This document shows, in pieces, positions 47,290 to 58,446 of a stretch of DNA of 64,000 bases (the first letter of the stretch is position 1; each line of letters begins with the position of its first letter). This DNA is from Paraspadella gotoi. Lineage: Eukaryota > Chaetognatha. Below the pieces are notes generated by a model that was not told the origin of the DNA, did no database searches, and saw only the letters and a program-made list of their open reading frames with translations. The stretch lies in contig CM119270.1 of assembly GCA_051294375.1 (NCBI GenBank), forward strand, positions 17,891,710 to 17,955,709, in the 5' to 3' direction. The position numbers and the translations under genes were made by a program.

Positions 47290-50200
47290 AATTAATAATT
47301 AATTATTAAATTAATTAAATCTTTATAGATACTACTTTAATTCGTCTATAGTAAGTAAAGATCAAAATTTATATATATTTCAAATTACAAAAATAGTTAC
47401 ATAAACCGTTTTTTTTCATATTTCAAAGAATTTCCATTTTCTCAACTTTCCTCTTTTTTTTTTTTTTCATTATTTTTTTTTCCTTCATCTTCGCCAAGAG
47501 ATTTTTTTTCCATTTCCTCTTTAGGGAGAAAAACAATTAAATCATTTCTCCTTCACCTTTCTTTTTCCTAAAATGGCTCTTTTCCTCCGGCCTTTTAGTT
47601 CTTACCTCTATTTTTTTGGTTTCCCGTCCTCTCAGATAATTTCTTTTGCTTCATCATAATCCAATGCAATGCCGAGTCTTATTCCTCTTTAAACTTTCTC
47701 CCCTCGGTCCTCCCTTCTCCCTTCTTCTATAGTTCCTCTTCTCATTCGGTCTTAAAAACACTTTCCTCACTCTCTTAGTCCTTCTGAACCCTTACCCTCT
47801 CCCTCCTCCCTCTGCTTGGTCGCTGCTCTCTCTCTCACTCCTCTTTCTCTCCGCCTGCGTTCTTCTCAAACAGAGTTCGTTCGTCCCTTCGACATCCCCA
47901 AGATTTCACTTCTTTAACATATCGACTCTCTCTCTCTCGCCTCTCTCTCTCTCTCTTTCTGCCTCTCTCGTCTCTCTCTTCTCTCTCTCCTCTCTCTCAC
48001 TCTCTCTCTCTCTCTCACTAACCCCGGCACGCCCAGAGCATCCGGCCTCGTGCGTTGGCAGGGCCATCTCCGTCCGCCTCGTGGTCTCGTGGCGCGGCGG
48101 CTCTTGCTGCGTGTGACGTGAAGCGGCCGCTGGCGTGTGCGAAGTTCGGACGCGTCCGAACGTGACGCTCCCTCGCGGCCCATCTTCGAGTTCGCGTCGT
48201 TTTTATTTTTTCCGGTTTTCGCGTTGAGAACGTTCTCCGTCGTGTTACTATTTTTTTGCATTAAATATACATAAAACAAAAATAAAAATGAATATTCAAT
48301 AAATACATAATTTCTTGGCTTTTAAAAAAGCGTAATGAAAAAAACGTTGAAAGATATTCCTCGCTTCAATTTTTCTCATATATTTGTTTCACGTTTTTTT
48401 TAAACACGTTTTCCGTCGGGACTAGATTTTTTTCCGCATTTGGATTCTTAAACACAACATTTCTTTTCAAGGAATCGGACTCCAACGACTGGCACTATTT
48501 TCCCGAAGGCCCCTTTTAGATTCTTAATCCTTAAACTTAATTCGAAACTTTTAAACAATTTTAACTTTAATCTAACCAAAATTTAACGAGCATAATCCTA
48601 ACCCTTAGAACCCTCATTGTTTAAACTTAAATAAAGCAAACCAATTCTGAATATTAATTTTGAAATGGCTGCGCGAATCGGAAAAAAGAGGGCCCAACGA
48701 CTTTTTTTTTCATTTTCCTTCTCTGCGAAGTACAAAACGACGCTTAATCTAACTGCGAAAGGAAATTGGTTGGCGCAATGAGACGGAGCTACTTCCAGAA
48801 ATTCAAAAGGAGGACATTGGCCTCAAGGCGCATCGATGAGCATTAAGAGTTGGTAGCTGCTCCCGTTGGCCTAATGGAAAACACCATTTCGTCCGCCAGA
48901 TAATTGCCAGCGTTATATGGCGTTACTAGCAATTTTGTTGCTTTTTACTTTTAAATTGTACCGCACGTTTGTACGACAAAACCACGATTAGATTAATGGT
49001 ATTTTCTTTGCAGTAATCTGGATTCTTTAAATTCGAAAACTTTTTGTAAATCATATTGATTTCCAAAATTCCCTTTTCGACAACATATTTCTTTTTTTTT
49101 GCTTTCTTAAAAATAGCAAAGATGTTTTTTTTCCCAACCGATTTTGTAGTAGTACGGCGCAATTTTCTTTACACTATAACAGTAAAAATCTTCCATTGGA
49201 AGGCAAAAATTTATTTTCATACTATTTAGCCTTGTCTTTCCTATTATTTTAATTCTCTTCTTTTTTCATTTCTCTCCTTCTTTTCTTTTCTTTATCTTCT
49301 CTTTCGCTTCTCTCCAATTTTGTCTTTACTCTTCTATTTTCTCATTTCTCTACTCCTCCTTTTGCTTCCCTTTCTCACCCTTTCTCACTTCCTCTCCTTC
49401 TTTCTTCCTTTCTCTTCCTTCTCTTATCATCCTCTCTCTTTTCTTATTCTCTCATTTCTCTTTCCCTTTCTCCTCCTCCGTCTCTTCTCGCCTTTCTCTC
49501 TTCTCCTCACTCATCTCTCTTCTTCCTTTCTTCCTCTTTTTCTCTCCTTTCAAGCCTGCGAATCGGTTTTTCGTATCTTTGCAATAATATCTATCTTTCT
49601 TTCCATTGAAGCAAGTTGATTGCGGCCTAAGAATGTTTTAATGAGTGCGGCGAGTCTCAAAAGGCTCTTGCGTCGTAGTTCGTCGTGTCGTGCAAGTGTC
49701 GTCGCATCGTCGTCCCTCGTAGTCGTTGTCTCGTCACAGAAAACCAATCAAATCTCGAGCACCTAAGAAAATACTTTTAACATTAACCCTGTATTGGTCA
49801 TCTTTAAAAGCATTAAAACATTGGTCAATTTAAGACTCTTACGGATCTTGTCAATGATCTAGAATTTTGTTTCCCTTTTTCTGCTTATTTTTTTATTTTG
49901 AATTGTGTTGGTTTTCATTAAAATTAATCGGGCTCCCCTGCTTTAACAATACAAACTGGCTTCGGCCCTCTGCCCTCTCCTTTAGGACCTCTGGCTTCGC
50001 AGCCCTGCCCGCTTTTGGCTCGCAGCCCTGCCGCTTCTGGCTCGCAGTCTCCCCTGCCCGCTCTTGGGCTCGCAAGCCCTAGCCCGCACGGCGAGTTGAC
50101 CTCTGAATTCTCAGAGTGAAACGCGAAGGAAATTTTTCACGCACGAAGTCATACGACGTAAAGAAGATAGTTGGGGAGAAAGGTCAAGGTCGTTTTGTGT

Positions 50201-51055
50201 TGTCGTCGTTGTGTTAATTATTGTCGTCGTTGTAGGTTGAGGTCTTCGCCGTTGTTGTCGTCGTCTTTGTGCGTTTTCGTTCGTCGTCGTCGTTTCGTTT
50301 TTGTCAACGTAGTGTTGTTGCGTTTTCCGTCGTTTTGGTCGTTCGTTGTTGTTGCGTTCCGTTTGTCGTTCGTCTGTGTCGTTGTCGTGTCGTTGTCGTT
50401 TCGTCGTTTGTCGTCGTCTTGTTCGTTGGTCTTTTGGCGTCTCTGGTCGCGGGTTTTCGTCGTTGTTTCGTGTTTGTCGTCTTAGTCGTTCGTCGTTGTG
50501 TCGTCGTCTTTGTCGTCGTGCGTTTTGGTTGTCGTCGCTTTGTCCGTGTATGGTCTCTGTCGTGTGCGTTGTCATTTTCGTCTTTTGTTTGGTTTAATCA
50601 ATTATTTATCTTTCCAAATCTTGTTGTATAAAATCGCCGGCGACCGATTTTTCACGTCGCAGACAAGAAAATCGACTTTTTGTTCTTTTGTTCGTTAGCG
50701 ATTATCGTCTTGTCAAGAAAACAGTTTGGTGTTTTTTTCTTTCTCTTCCTGTCGCGTCGTCGGTCCTTTCGTTTTTGATTCTTTCTTTTCTGTTTTTTTA
50801 TTCTTTCCATCAGAAGCATATAAATACAGAATCTTGCTTCATTCCGTTGAATTGGACTTTTTTTTCGTATTCGTTCGTCTCGTCGTTCCGGTCGATCGTC
50901 GTCGTCTGTGGCGTAGCATCCTTTCTGTTTTTGAGTAAAATCAATTTTTTTTTTCGTACTGAGTAGAAACTGCGGTTTCAATTGCGAATTATTGATCGGA
51001 TTTTTTAATTTAATTTTTCTGTTTCCCAACAAACGCCAATTGGTCTCGGAGTCTT
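47290..51055. repeat. 3.4-kb duplicated segment, insertion-rich noisy copy
   Basis: Follows 42294-45669 throughout but is about 390 bp longer through scattered one- and two-base insertions (for example CGTCTATAGTAGTAAGATC against CGTCTATAGTAAGTAAAGATC). No A-to-C bias. It continues past the point where the first copy stops at a 25-N gap. This is the error pattern of uncorrected single-molecule reads. Confidence 0.9.
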
Positions 51056-51430
51056 AGTGGCTTTGTTTTAAATTGTTTTAAATTGTTTTAAATTGTTTTA
51101 AATTAAATATTATTAAAGCAAAATTTTGTCTTAAAACCAGTTTTTATTCATCGAATAATATTTTGTAAATTTATCATTTAAAACTTTTATTCGAAACTTG
51201 AGATTTTATGTCAACTCTTATCTTCAACCATCATCTTCAACCCTTATTTTCAACCCTAATCTTCAATCTTCATCTGCAACTCTTATCTTCAACCATCATC
51301 TTCAACCCTAATCTTCAACCATAATCTTCAACCATCATCTGCAACTCTTATCTTCAACCCTAATCTTCAACCATCATCTTGAACCATCATCTTCAACCAT
51401 CATTGCAATTCCACTTCCATTGCCTTCTCT
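51056..51430. repeat. TTTTAAATTG repeat and 12-bp CTTCAACCATCAT-type array
   Basis: Four copies of TTTTAAATTG (51068-51105), AT-rich sequence, then 51219-51408, an array of ATCTTCAACCAT units with CCC, GCAACTCTT and similar variants. Confidence 0.85.
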
Positions 51431-52690
51431 CACGATTCCGTTTCACGTGATGCCACTAAAAGGCAACGAAGCTTTCGTCGCCTTCTTCCCTCTTCGTCTC
51501 TCACATTAAATCTACTCACATCTCATTTCGTTCCCCCATTTCGTACCTCACCCTCGGGCCCACAATCTAATTTCACATTTCATTACGTCTTTCCTCACAC
51601 TTTAACCGCGCGGTTTTATATCATTCACCCCTGAAATATCTATTTTTATTTCACCTCACATCGCATTTTCATTTCTATTTAATTTTATTTTTAATCTTAT
51701 CACACAGTATCTTCCATTTCTTTTCTTTTCAAAATTTTTTTTCTCTTATCTCTTATCTCACAAAACTTTCACCGAGTCCGTGATCGCGTTTTTCCGCGTT
51801 CGACTTTTCAATTAATATCACCAGTTTTTACCAGTAATGATTTCACCAACACGAGTTCACGATGTCTAACAACTCTGATGATATTAGTAAACTTTTTTTA
51901 AAAATAATATATTCATTTAACAATTAAGCTATTTTACCACGTGAAGCGGGGAATGGTTGACAATGGTCTCCATCTCACGTACAAGATAATAACATTATAA
52001 TGGTTGTGACAATTTCCGTGTCAGGACCAATCAACCGTTCAACAATATCCAACTTTATCTTTTCACTCCGAATAATCATCGTCTTTATCTTCACAATCTC
52101 TTCGAAAACATCCACCCCAACCCTATTTTCCACTTCGCCTCACACGATATATATTCGCTTCACCAAATCGCATCTCACGTTTTCATCCCATTTCACGGAT
52201 CGACTCAGTTTCTCTCGTCGAAACTGCGATTCACGATCGACGATCCTCGAAGCGTCGCCGAGTTTCAAACGACGTCTTGGCATTCACCCCCTCACACCCT
52301 CACCCCCTCACTCCCTCCTCCCCCCTTCCACACCCCTTCTCCTCCTTTCCCCACTTCCGCCCCCTTCTTCTTTGAAACTCATCCTCCCCCGGGGGAACGA
52401 TTCCGTTATCCCCGTGGGGATTCCTTTTTTCTCGTCTCCCGATTCGGTGACGGAGGAGTCGGTCGGTCCGTTATGTCAGTCTGTCAGTCTGTCAGTCAAT
52501 CAAATGCATAATTTAAACGTGTTGAAATAAAGATTACGAAGTTCTATGGTTGAGTTTCATTTCCTTTCTGTCATTTATTTATGCCGAATAATGCGTAGAT
52601 GATTAATTGATTAATTAATAAGTAGACGAGATTCTTCGATCGTTCGATTTATTTTTCTTCCGTCGAAATCGTTTCTTCTTTACTGTTTTC
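51431..52690. other. Non-coding stretch
   Basis: Mixed composition, pyrimidine-rich near 52280-52380. CAGTCTGTCAGTCTGTCAGT near 52476 is a short tandem repeat. One frame is open across 52000-52530 but is Ser/Pro/Thr-rich without domain or splice support. Confidence 0.45.
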
Positions 52691-52776
52691 GGGTCAAGAG
52701 GTCAAGAGGTCCAGAGGTTCGGAGGTTTAAAGGTCAAGAGGTCAAGAGGTCAAGCGATCGAAGGATCAATGGGTCA
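52691..52776. repeat. 8-bp AGGTCAAG array (nuclear-receptor half-sites)
   Basis: Half-sites AGGTCA or one-base variants recur every 8 bp (AGGTCA-N2), about ten units, all in one direction. AGGTCA is the core half-site of nuclear receptors and this spacing makes each pair a DR2 element. The array may be a microsatellite that happens to use this unit. Confidence 0.8.
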
Positions 52777-52989
52777 ACTTTTATTGTCTTGAATCGCTTT
52801 TTACTTTTTGGTAATTAAATAAAAATCTTTAAAAAAATAAAAGAAACGGAACAGCGAGTGATCATCATTCGTACTCGAACCCCGGTCGTTTCCGTCACAA
52901 CTCAGGCGATGTCTATCCTCAATTTTGCGCTAATCCAAACTCTCTTCTCTCCTCTCCTTCTCTTCTCTTCTCTCTCTCTCTTCCTCTCT

Positions 52990-53032
<43 letters not shown>

Positions 53033-53902
53033 TCTCTCTCTCTCCTCTCTCTCTTCTCGTCCCTCATTCACTCGCGATTTGTGTTTCCGTCGTCGCCTCT
53101 CCCTCCTTCCCCTCCCTCCCCGCCTCTCACACTCTCTCCTCTCTCCCTCTCCCCCTCCCTCCCTCACCTCTCCCACTCCCTTCCTCCCCCCCCGCCCTTC
53201 CACTCTCGATTCCCTTCCCCGGTTTTTCATTTCCAACCGGGGATCCCCTCACTCAATTTTTTCCAACCGGGGATCACCTCACTCATTTCTCCAACAACAT
53301 CGATCATATTTTCCGCGATTATTATTTGACGTCGTCCAGTCGTCGTCGTCGTCGTGTCTCGTTACATCAATCAGTCGGTTCGTCGTCGTCGTCGTTGTCG
53401 GGTCCACATTTAAATCTCTTCCACCGTGAAGCTCGTTAACATCAGAAGCGTCATCGTCGTCATCATCATTCATCATCATCATCATCATCATCATTCATCA
53501 TCTATCATCCTTATTATCCTTAATCTTAATCCTCGAGTTCGTCACGGTCTTTTATTATCACTCTTAATTATTCATGATTGACGTCTGCAACATCGTCTTA
53601 TCATAACCATCATCATCATCAATCTCTTCAACACAAACTGAAAACACATCAACTTTCCTCTTTTCCTTTCAACAGAAGTCAAGCTTCGCATCATCCTCAT
53701 TAAGCTACTTTGGTCTCGTGACGTCCTTTCGCGGTCGTCGCGTCGCGTCAGTCGTCAGTCGTCGCGCGTCCGTCATCGCGATCCAGACACCGGGCTTTTT
53801 TCCCCTTCTCTCTTCCTGGCTTCATCCCGTGATACCTAATTTCATCCAGAGTGCAGAAGTAACTGATGCCGAGTGAACGCGCTCTCTCTCTCTCTCTCCT
53901 CT

Positions 53903-53972
<70 letters not shown>

Positions 53973-54040
53973 TCTTCTTTCTCTTTGTCTTTTTCTCACC
54001 TCTTTCTTTCGCCCTCTCTCTCTCTCTCTCTCTCTCTTTT

Positions 54041-54101
<61 letters not shown>

Positions 54102-54330
54102 CTCTCTCCGTTTCTCTTGTTCTCCAATTTTCATCAGTTTTGCATCAAATTTCAAATTCTTTGCCTTCGTTTTTTTTTCATTTTCTTTCGATTCGAAGAA
54201 AATCAGAAGAAAAGAAGAAAAGAAGAAAAGATGATGATGAATTTTCAAAACCTTTTTTAATTGTTTTAGATGATGATGATGATGATTCTGATGATGATGA
54301 TTCTGATGATGATGATGATGATGATGATGA
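52777..54330. other. Pyrimidine-rich and GTC/ATC-rich non-coding stretch
   Basis: (CT)n at 52940-53065, a 31-bp doublet containing CAACCGGGGATC (53233-53292), (GTC)n near 53338-53360, (ATC)n near 53457-53500, long (CT)n at 53880-54100 and (GAT)n at 54267-54330 up to the gap. No exon supported. Confidence 0.6.
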
Positions 54331-54355
54331 NNNNNNNNNNNNNNNNNNNNNNNNN

Positions 54356-55663
54356 ACACCAGGGAGCTCCAGAACGAGCAAACGAGCAAGAGAGAGACGA
54401 GGACGGGGCCGAGACGAGAGACAGAGAGGCAGGACGCCCACTATAACACAGGGGCGCATGTGTATTTACCCACATCTTTCTTAATCTTTGTGACGTGCAA
54501 ACAAAGGAGTTCTAAGACAAATAACGGTGGGGGCCATTACCCAAGGCAGAGGTAACCGGCTGACGTTCCATGAAGGCATATTCCGATAGGACAAGTTGCC
54601 TCCGCACTCTTTACGTTTATTACTACACATAGTCATCGGCTCATTATTGACGTACTGGTCTTCGATGATTCGTTGTCGTAATCTGTTTCATCTGAAAGGA
54701 AGTACCCAATACCAACATACCCAAATGGCCAAATACCACAACTTCCAAATACCCAAATACCAATACCCCCAAATACCCAAATACTCAACATACCTTACGT
54801 CTTAACTTTGAATCATACAATTATACCATTTCTTTTTCGGGGACCACAGAGACCCGACAAGTATTCGTTTTCTAATCCGTCGGAAAGAAAAAAAACGAAA
54901 GAAGCAACGCGTGATATGCTATTAATTACCAACATCTGTACAAAATTACCACATGAAACAAAAAAGAAAATAAAACTGAAATTGCGAGCGCCAATCTGCG
55001 TTGCCGCGAAGGGAAAAAGCACTGATCGATCCTGGTGTTTGTGTTGTGGCTCTTGTTTTTATTTGCTTCTCGCCTTTGGTATTTTTATATTTTGGTATTC
55101 GTTCGCATGCGTTTGTCTGGATAACAAGAGAGAGAGTCAGAAAATCCGACAATATCAAATAAGATTTTTTTTTAAATAAAATCTATTGTCTTACAATGCG
55201 ATTTTAATGGTCTTCCATTGGGTGGCGTGGAGAGACTGGTAAGAAGACTGATTAAGTTGTATTTTTATCTAAAAAATAAAACCATTGTTTTTAGGTTTAT
55301 AGTTTAGCACTGATAATATCAGTGCAGAGGCTCTGAAGGTTGGTATAAGAAGGATGAACTTTCAAATAAGTCAAGGTTTGGCTCACTTCCTTTTGGTTTA
55401 CCACCATGAAATACACGTAAAACGGAACGTTTTTTATAAAAACCACCTATCGTTTTTTTCCTTTTTTTTTCGATATAATCAATCTTGTTTAAAATCGAAA
55501 AAATAAAAAAAATTCGCTTTTTATCCCCACTAAGAACCCTTACTACCAAGGCAAATGATTCTTTGTTCGTTATTATTTGATTTTTTGAAAATATCATATT
55601 ATTCCAATCTTTATCATCTTTATTTCTACTTCTACTACACTATTTTTCAATCATGCACCGCAG
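54356..55663. other. Non-coding stretch with a CCAAATA repeat
   Basis: 54706-54790 is an irregular array of CCCAAATAC units. The rest shows no exon I can support. Base composition shifts here from pyrimidine- and triplet-rich to AT-rich. Confidence 0.5.
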
Positions 55664-55752
55664 CTTCTTCGGTCCTTATGATCAAGCTGTATGACGAGGA
55701 TCGACGAGAACTATTTAAAAAAAAAAATCGGCTAAGCAAAATGTCACGCTGA
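55664..55752 (+). CDS. Candidate terminal exon, unknown protein
   Basis: A long pyrimidine-rich stretch followed by CACCGCAG forms a good 3' splice site ending at 55663. After it, two frames are possible. In one, the exon reads SSVLMIKLYDEDRRELFKKK and continues NRLSKMSR to a stop at 55750. In another it reads FFGPYDQAV and stops at 55692. Both have plausible residue content; the first is helped by an A-run. Nothing identifies a family. It is on the same strand as the exon at 22181 but 33 kb away, so a link is speculative. AT-rich DNA without long frames follows, as expected of 3' untranslated sequence. Confidence 0.3.
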
Positions 55753-58400
55753 GCGCAGATCAAAACGAGACTTTTTTGGGAAGACATTTTTGTTAGTTAC
55801 GCAGCCAAGCGAACCCAGTGCCACCAGCCGAATATCGTATAAAGGAAAATCAAAAAAAGGACAAAAAGCCGCGATCTATCCACTTTTCCTGTACGGAACA
55901 GACACGCGCGGCTTCTCCTCGGGAGAAAACAACGAGGAACATCGGATTCGTCAAATCGTTAACTCGAGACTTGTTTATCGTATTACATGTAGCGGAAATT
56001 AGTATGTTTTTTTTTTCGATATTATTTCGTTATTATCGTGATAAATACTTAAATTGTCACATTAGACCTCAAACCTAAAAAAAATCATCAGAAAAAAATG
56101 AAAACCTAACGAAAAATACTTTAAGCTCATTATTATTCTCTCACTTTCCAAAATCACGTGATTGATTTTATTCACTGCGTTCACACTTCATATCTTTCCG
56201 GACACCGATTGAGTCCGCGACATGTTCAACAATAATTCTCCATCTGCGCCCAGCGCAATGAATCCACAGAGAAAAACCTACGAAAGAAAAAAGTTAAGTA
56301 GAAAGAAAAAGCTGAATTAACTCAACAAGGCTTTTTGCTAGAATACAGCTCGTTCGTAAATTGAGTGTGAAAAATTCAATGTGAAAAAATAATAGTAAAT
56401 ATTAATAATATACATGAAGGGAAAAAAATGGTAACCGAATACCAAATGGTATATATACACCTATTCGTCTATATATTTATCCATTCAAACTGCAAAAAAG
56501 GCAGTAAAATGTGTGTGAGACAAAAAAAAAAGCAAACACCTCACCATGTGAGCGATTCCTCTCTTTTTTGCTTGAAATGAAGTAAACACAAAATAAAGAA
56601 CCCGCAAATATATATAAAGACGAGATGCGTGCGAAACAAATACCTGGTGTGCGTGTGATTGTGGCGTCGAATGTGCCAGCGCTGCTTGTGAGAGCGTGGC
56701 CTCAGCGTGACCGTCGCCCTCACGAATTCCTTTCGTTTCAATTCCACTCTTTTTTTCCTCGTTTTTTTTTTGTGTGTGTATGAGTTTCTTTTTTTTATCT
56801 CCATACTCTGTATCTTTTTCTAAACTCTGTGACTATTATGAACTTCTTGGTATAGATCTGCTCTCTCTTCCTCAGGTTTTTTTTTCTCTTGTTGTTTCGC
56901 TTTTGACCTTTTTGTTTTGTTATTTTCAAATCGCGACAACAGGGCCGGAACAAAGGGGCGAGCTTAATGTGCAGGCTTACGTTTCCTATTTTTCCATCTC
57001 GACTTCGGTCCAAAATTTTTTTGTTTTCGGCTTCCTTTTTTTTTCTCAAACCTGCGATCGACTCTCTGATTCGGACTTAACGGCGGCAACTGTTCGCAAA
57101 AACACATACTGACAAACTCTTCCCGGTTACGCACACTCATATACACCATATTCAGAAACTTTGAAATGACTCTTACTTTCCTCGTCTCTCATTTAGAAAC
57201 TTTGGTCTCTCTTCATAAAAAACCGCGTTTGCAGGATCGACGCTCACAAAGTCGATATCTCAGCGGAGACCACAAACTAAAAAAAGAATATCCCATCGGT
57301 GGATACTAACAGTTTTTCCTCTTGTTAAAACCTTCCACTCTCTCTATTTTCTTTTTATTATTAGAAAATAAAAAACTGAAGTTAAATCGCGTTTACTAAA
57401 TCTACTCAATCTTCTAGTTTCTAAATATATGTATATATATATATACGCAGATATAATGTTACAGTCAGAGAGTGAGAGGGAGCCGTTTTTTTCCCTCCCA
57501 CTAAACATCAAAAATAAAAAAAACAGTTTGAGCGGCTCAAACGGGAAGGCGAAAAGAGCTCCTCTAGTGGACATCCAACAAAATAACGTGTTCGGACGAA
57601 ATTCTAAAGGGGAAAAAAGGGCCAACGAAAAAGGGGGGGAACTTTTAGTCTAGTTTTATTTTAAGGGCCGCACATACTTATAACTTTTCCGCGTTAGTCT
57701 TTATATCAATTATGATATATTGTCGTGAGTAGAAAAACAAGAACGCACCAGGAGATGAAAATATGATGGCGAGGACTGCGTCATAAAAAAAACCATTCCT
57801 TTTAGAAAAAAGATATTTTCGAAAAAAAATTAAGGAAATTTGGATTTTGGGTTTTTTCCCATTTTTTTAATTAAAAAGAATTTAAAAAAGGGTTTTGGAA
57901 TCGCCATGTTATGTATTAGCCTAATCGTACTTGGAAATGAAAACAGGGGGGAAAGGAGTATTTGTTATAAACTCCCGCGATTGCCTCATCGTCCTTTTAA
58001 ACATTCTTTGATAATTTTACAAACAATCTCTCTCAGACTAATCATTCTTCTATTCATCACTCGTGACACGTTTTCAAATTATCATTCTTAGACTTATAAG
58101 TTATAAAATACACCTCCCATATTGTGTTACGAAACAAATAAACCTATTAAGCATCCCTTAAGTTAAGTAGATGAGACGACGCTATCGAATCTCACTGGTG
58201 CTCCACAAGGATTGTGTTTTTTTGATTTTATTTTTTAATTTTTATATTAACCATATAGAAAATATGTTAACAAATATTTGAAAATACAAAAAAACTACAT
58301 TATAAAAATCCCTTGGCGTTACCCTGTACCTAGTCTCTTTTTCTTTCTTTCCCGAGATGAAATTCTCCTTAACCCAACCCAGGGGCATCTTCCTTTTTTT
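55753..58400. other. AT-rich stretch, no supported gene
   Basis: Many T- and A-runs and a TATATATA run at 57427-57444. A frame at 55790-56002 begins MLVTQPSEPS and lacks splice or codon support. No repeats longer than simple runs. Confidence 0.45.
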
Positions 58401-58408
58401 TTATTCAG

Positions 58409-58446
58409 GTACGTATTCTGGATTGAACTCAGGCACATATAAAGAT
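58409..58446 (+). CDS. Candidate 38-nt microexon
   Basis: A strong acceptor (CTTCC, a T-run, ATTCAG) ends at 58408 and a strong donor (GAT|GTAAGC) follows 58446. One frame through it is open and reads TYSGLNSGTYKD; the others contain stops in or just after it. In AT-rich DNA such pairs can arise by chance, so this is a candidate only. Confidence 0.22.

Noticed and set aside
52868-52890. Reverse-strand GGGGTTCGAGTA resembling a tRNA T-loop
   Set aside because: The flanks do not form the T-stem and no upstream tRNA arms are present.
55790-56002. 70-codon frame beginning MLVTQPSEPS
   Set aside because: Plausible residues but no start context, splice sites or recognised family; chance in 8 kb of AT-rich DNA is likely.
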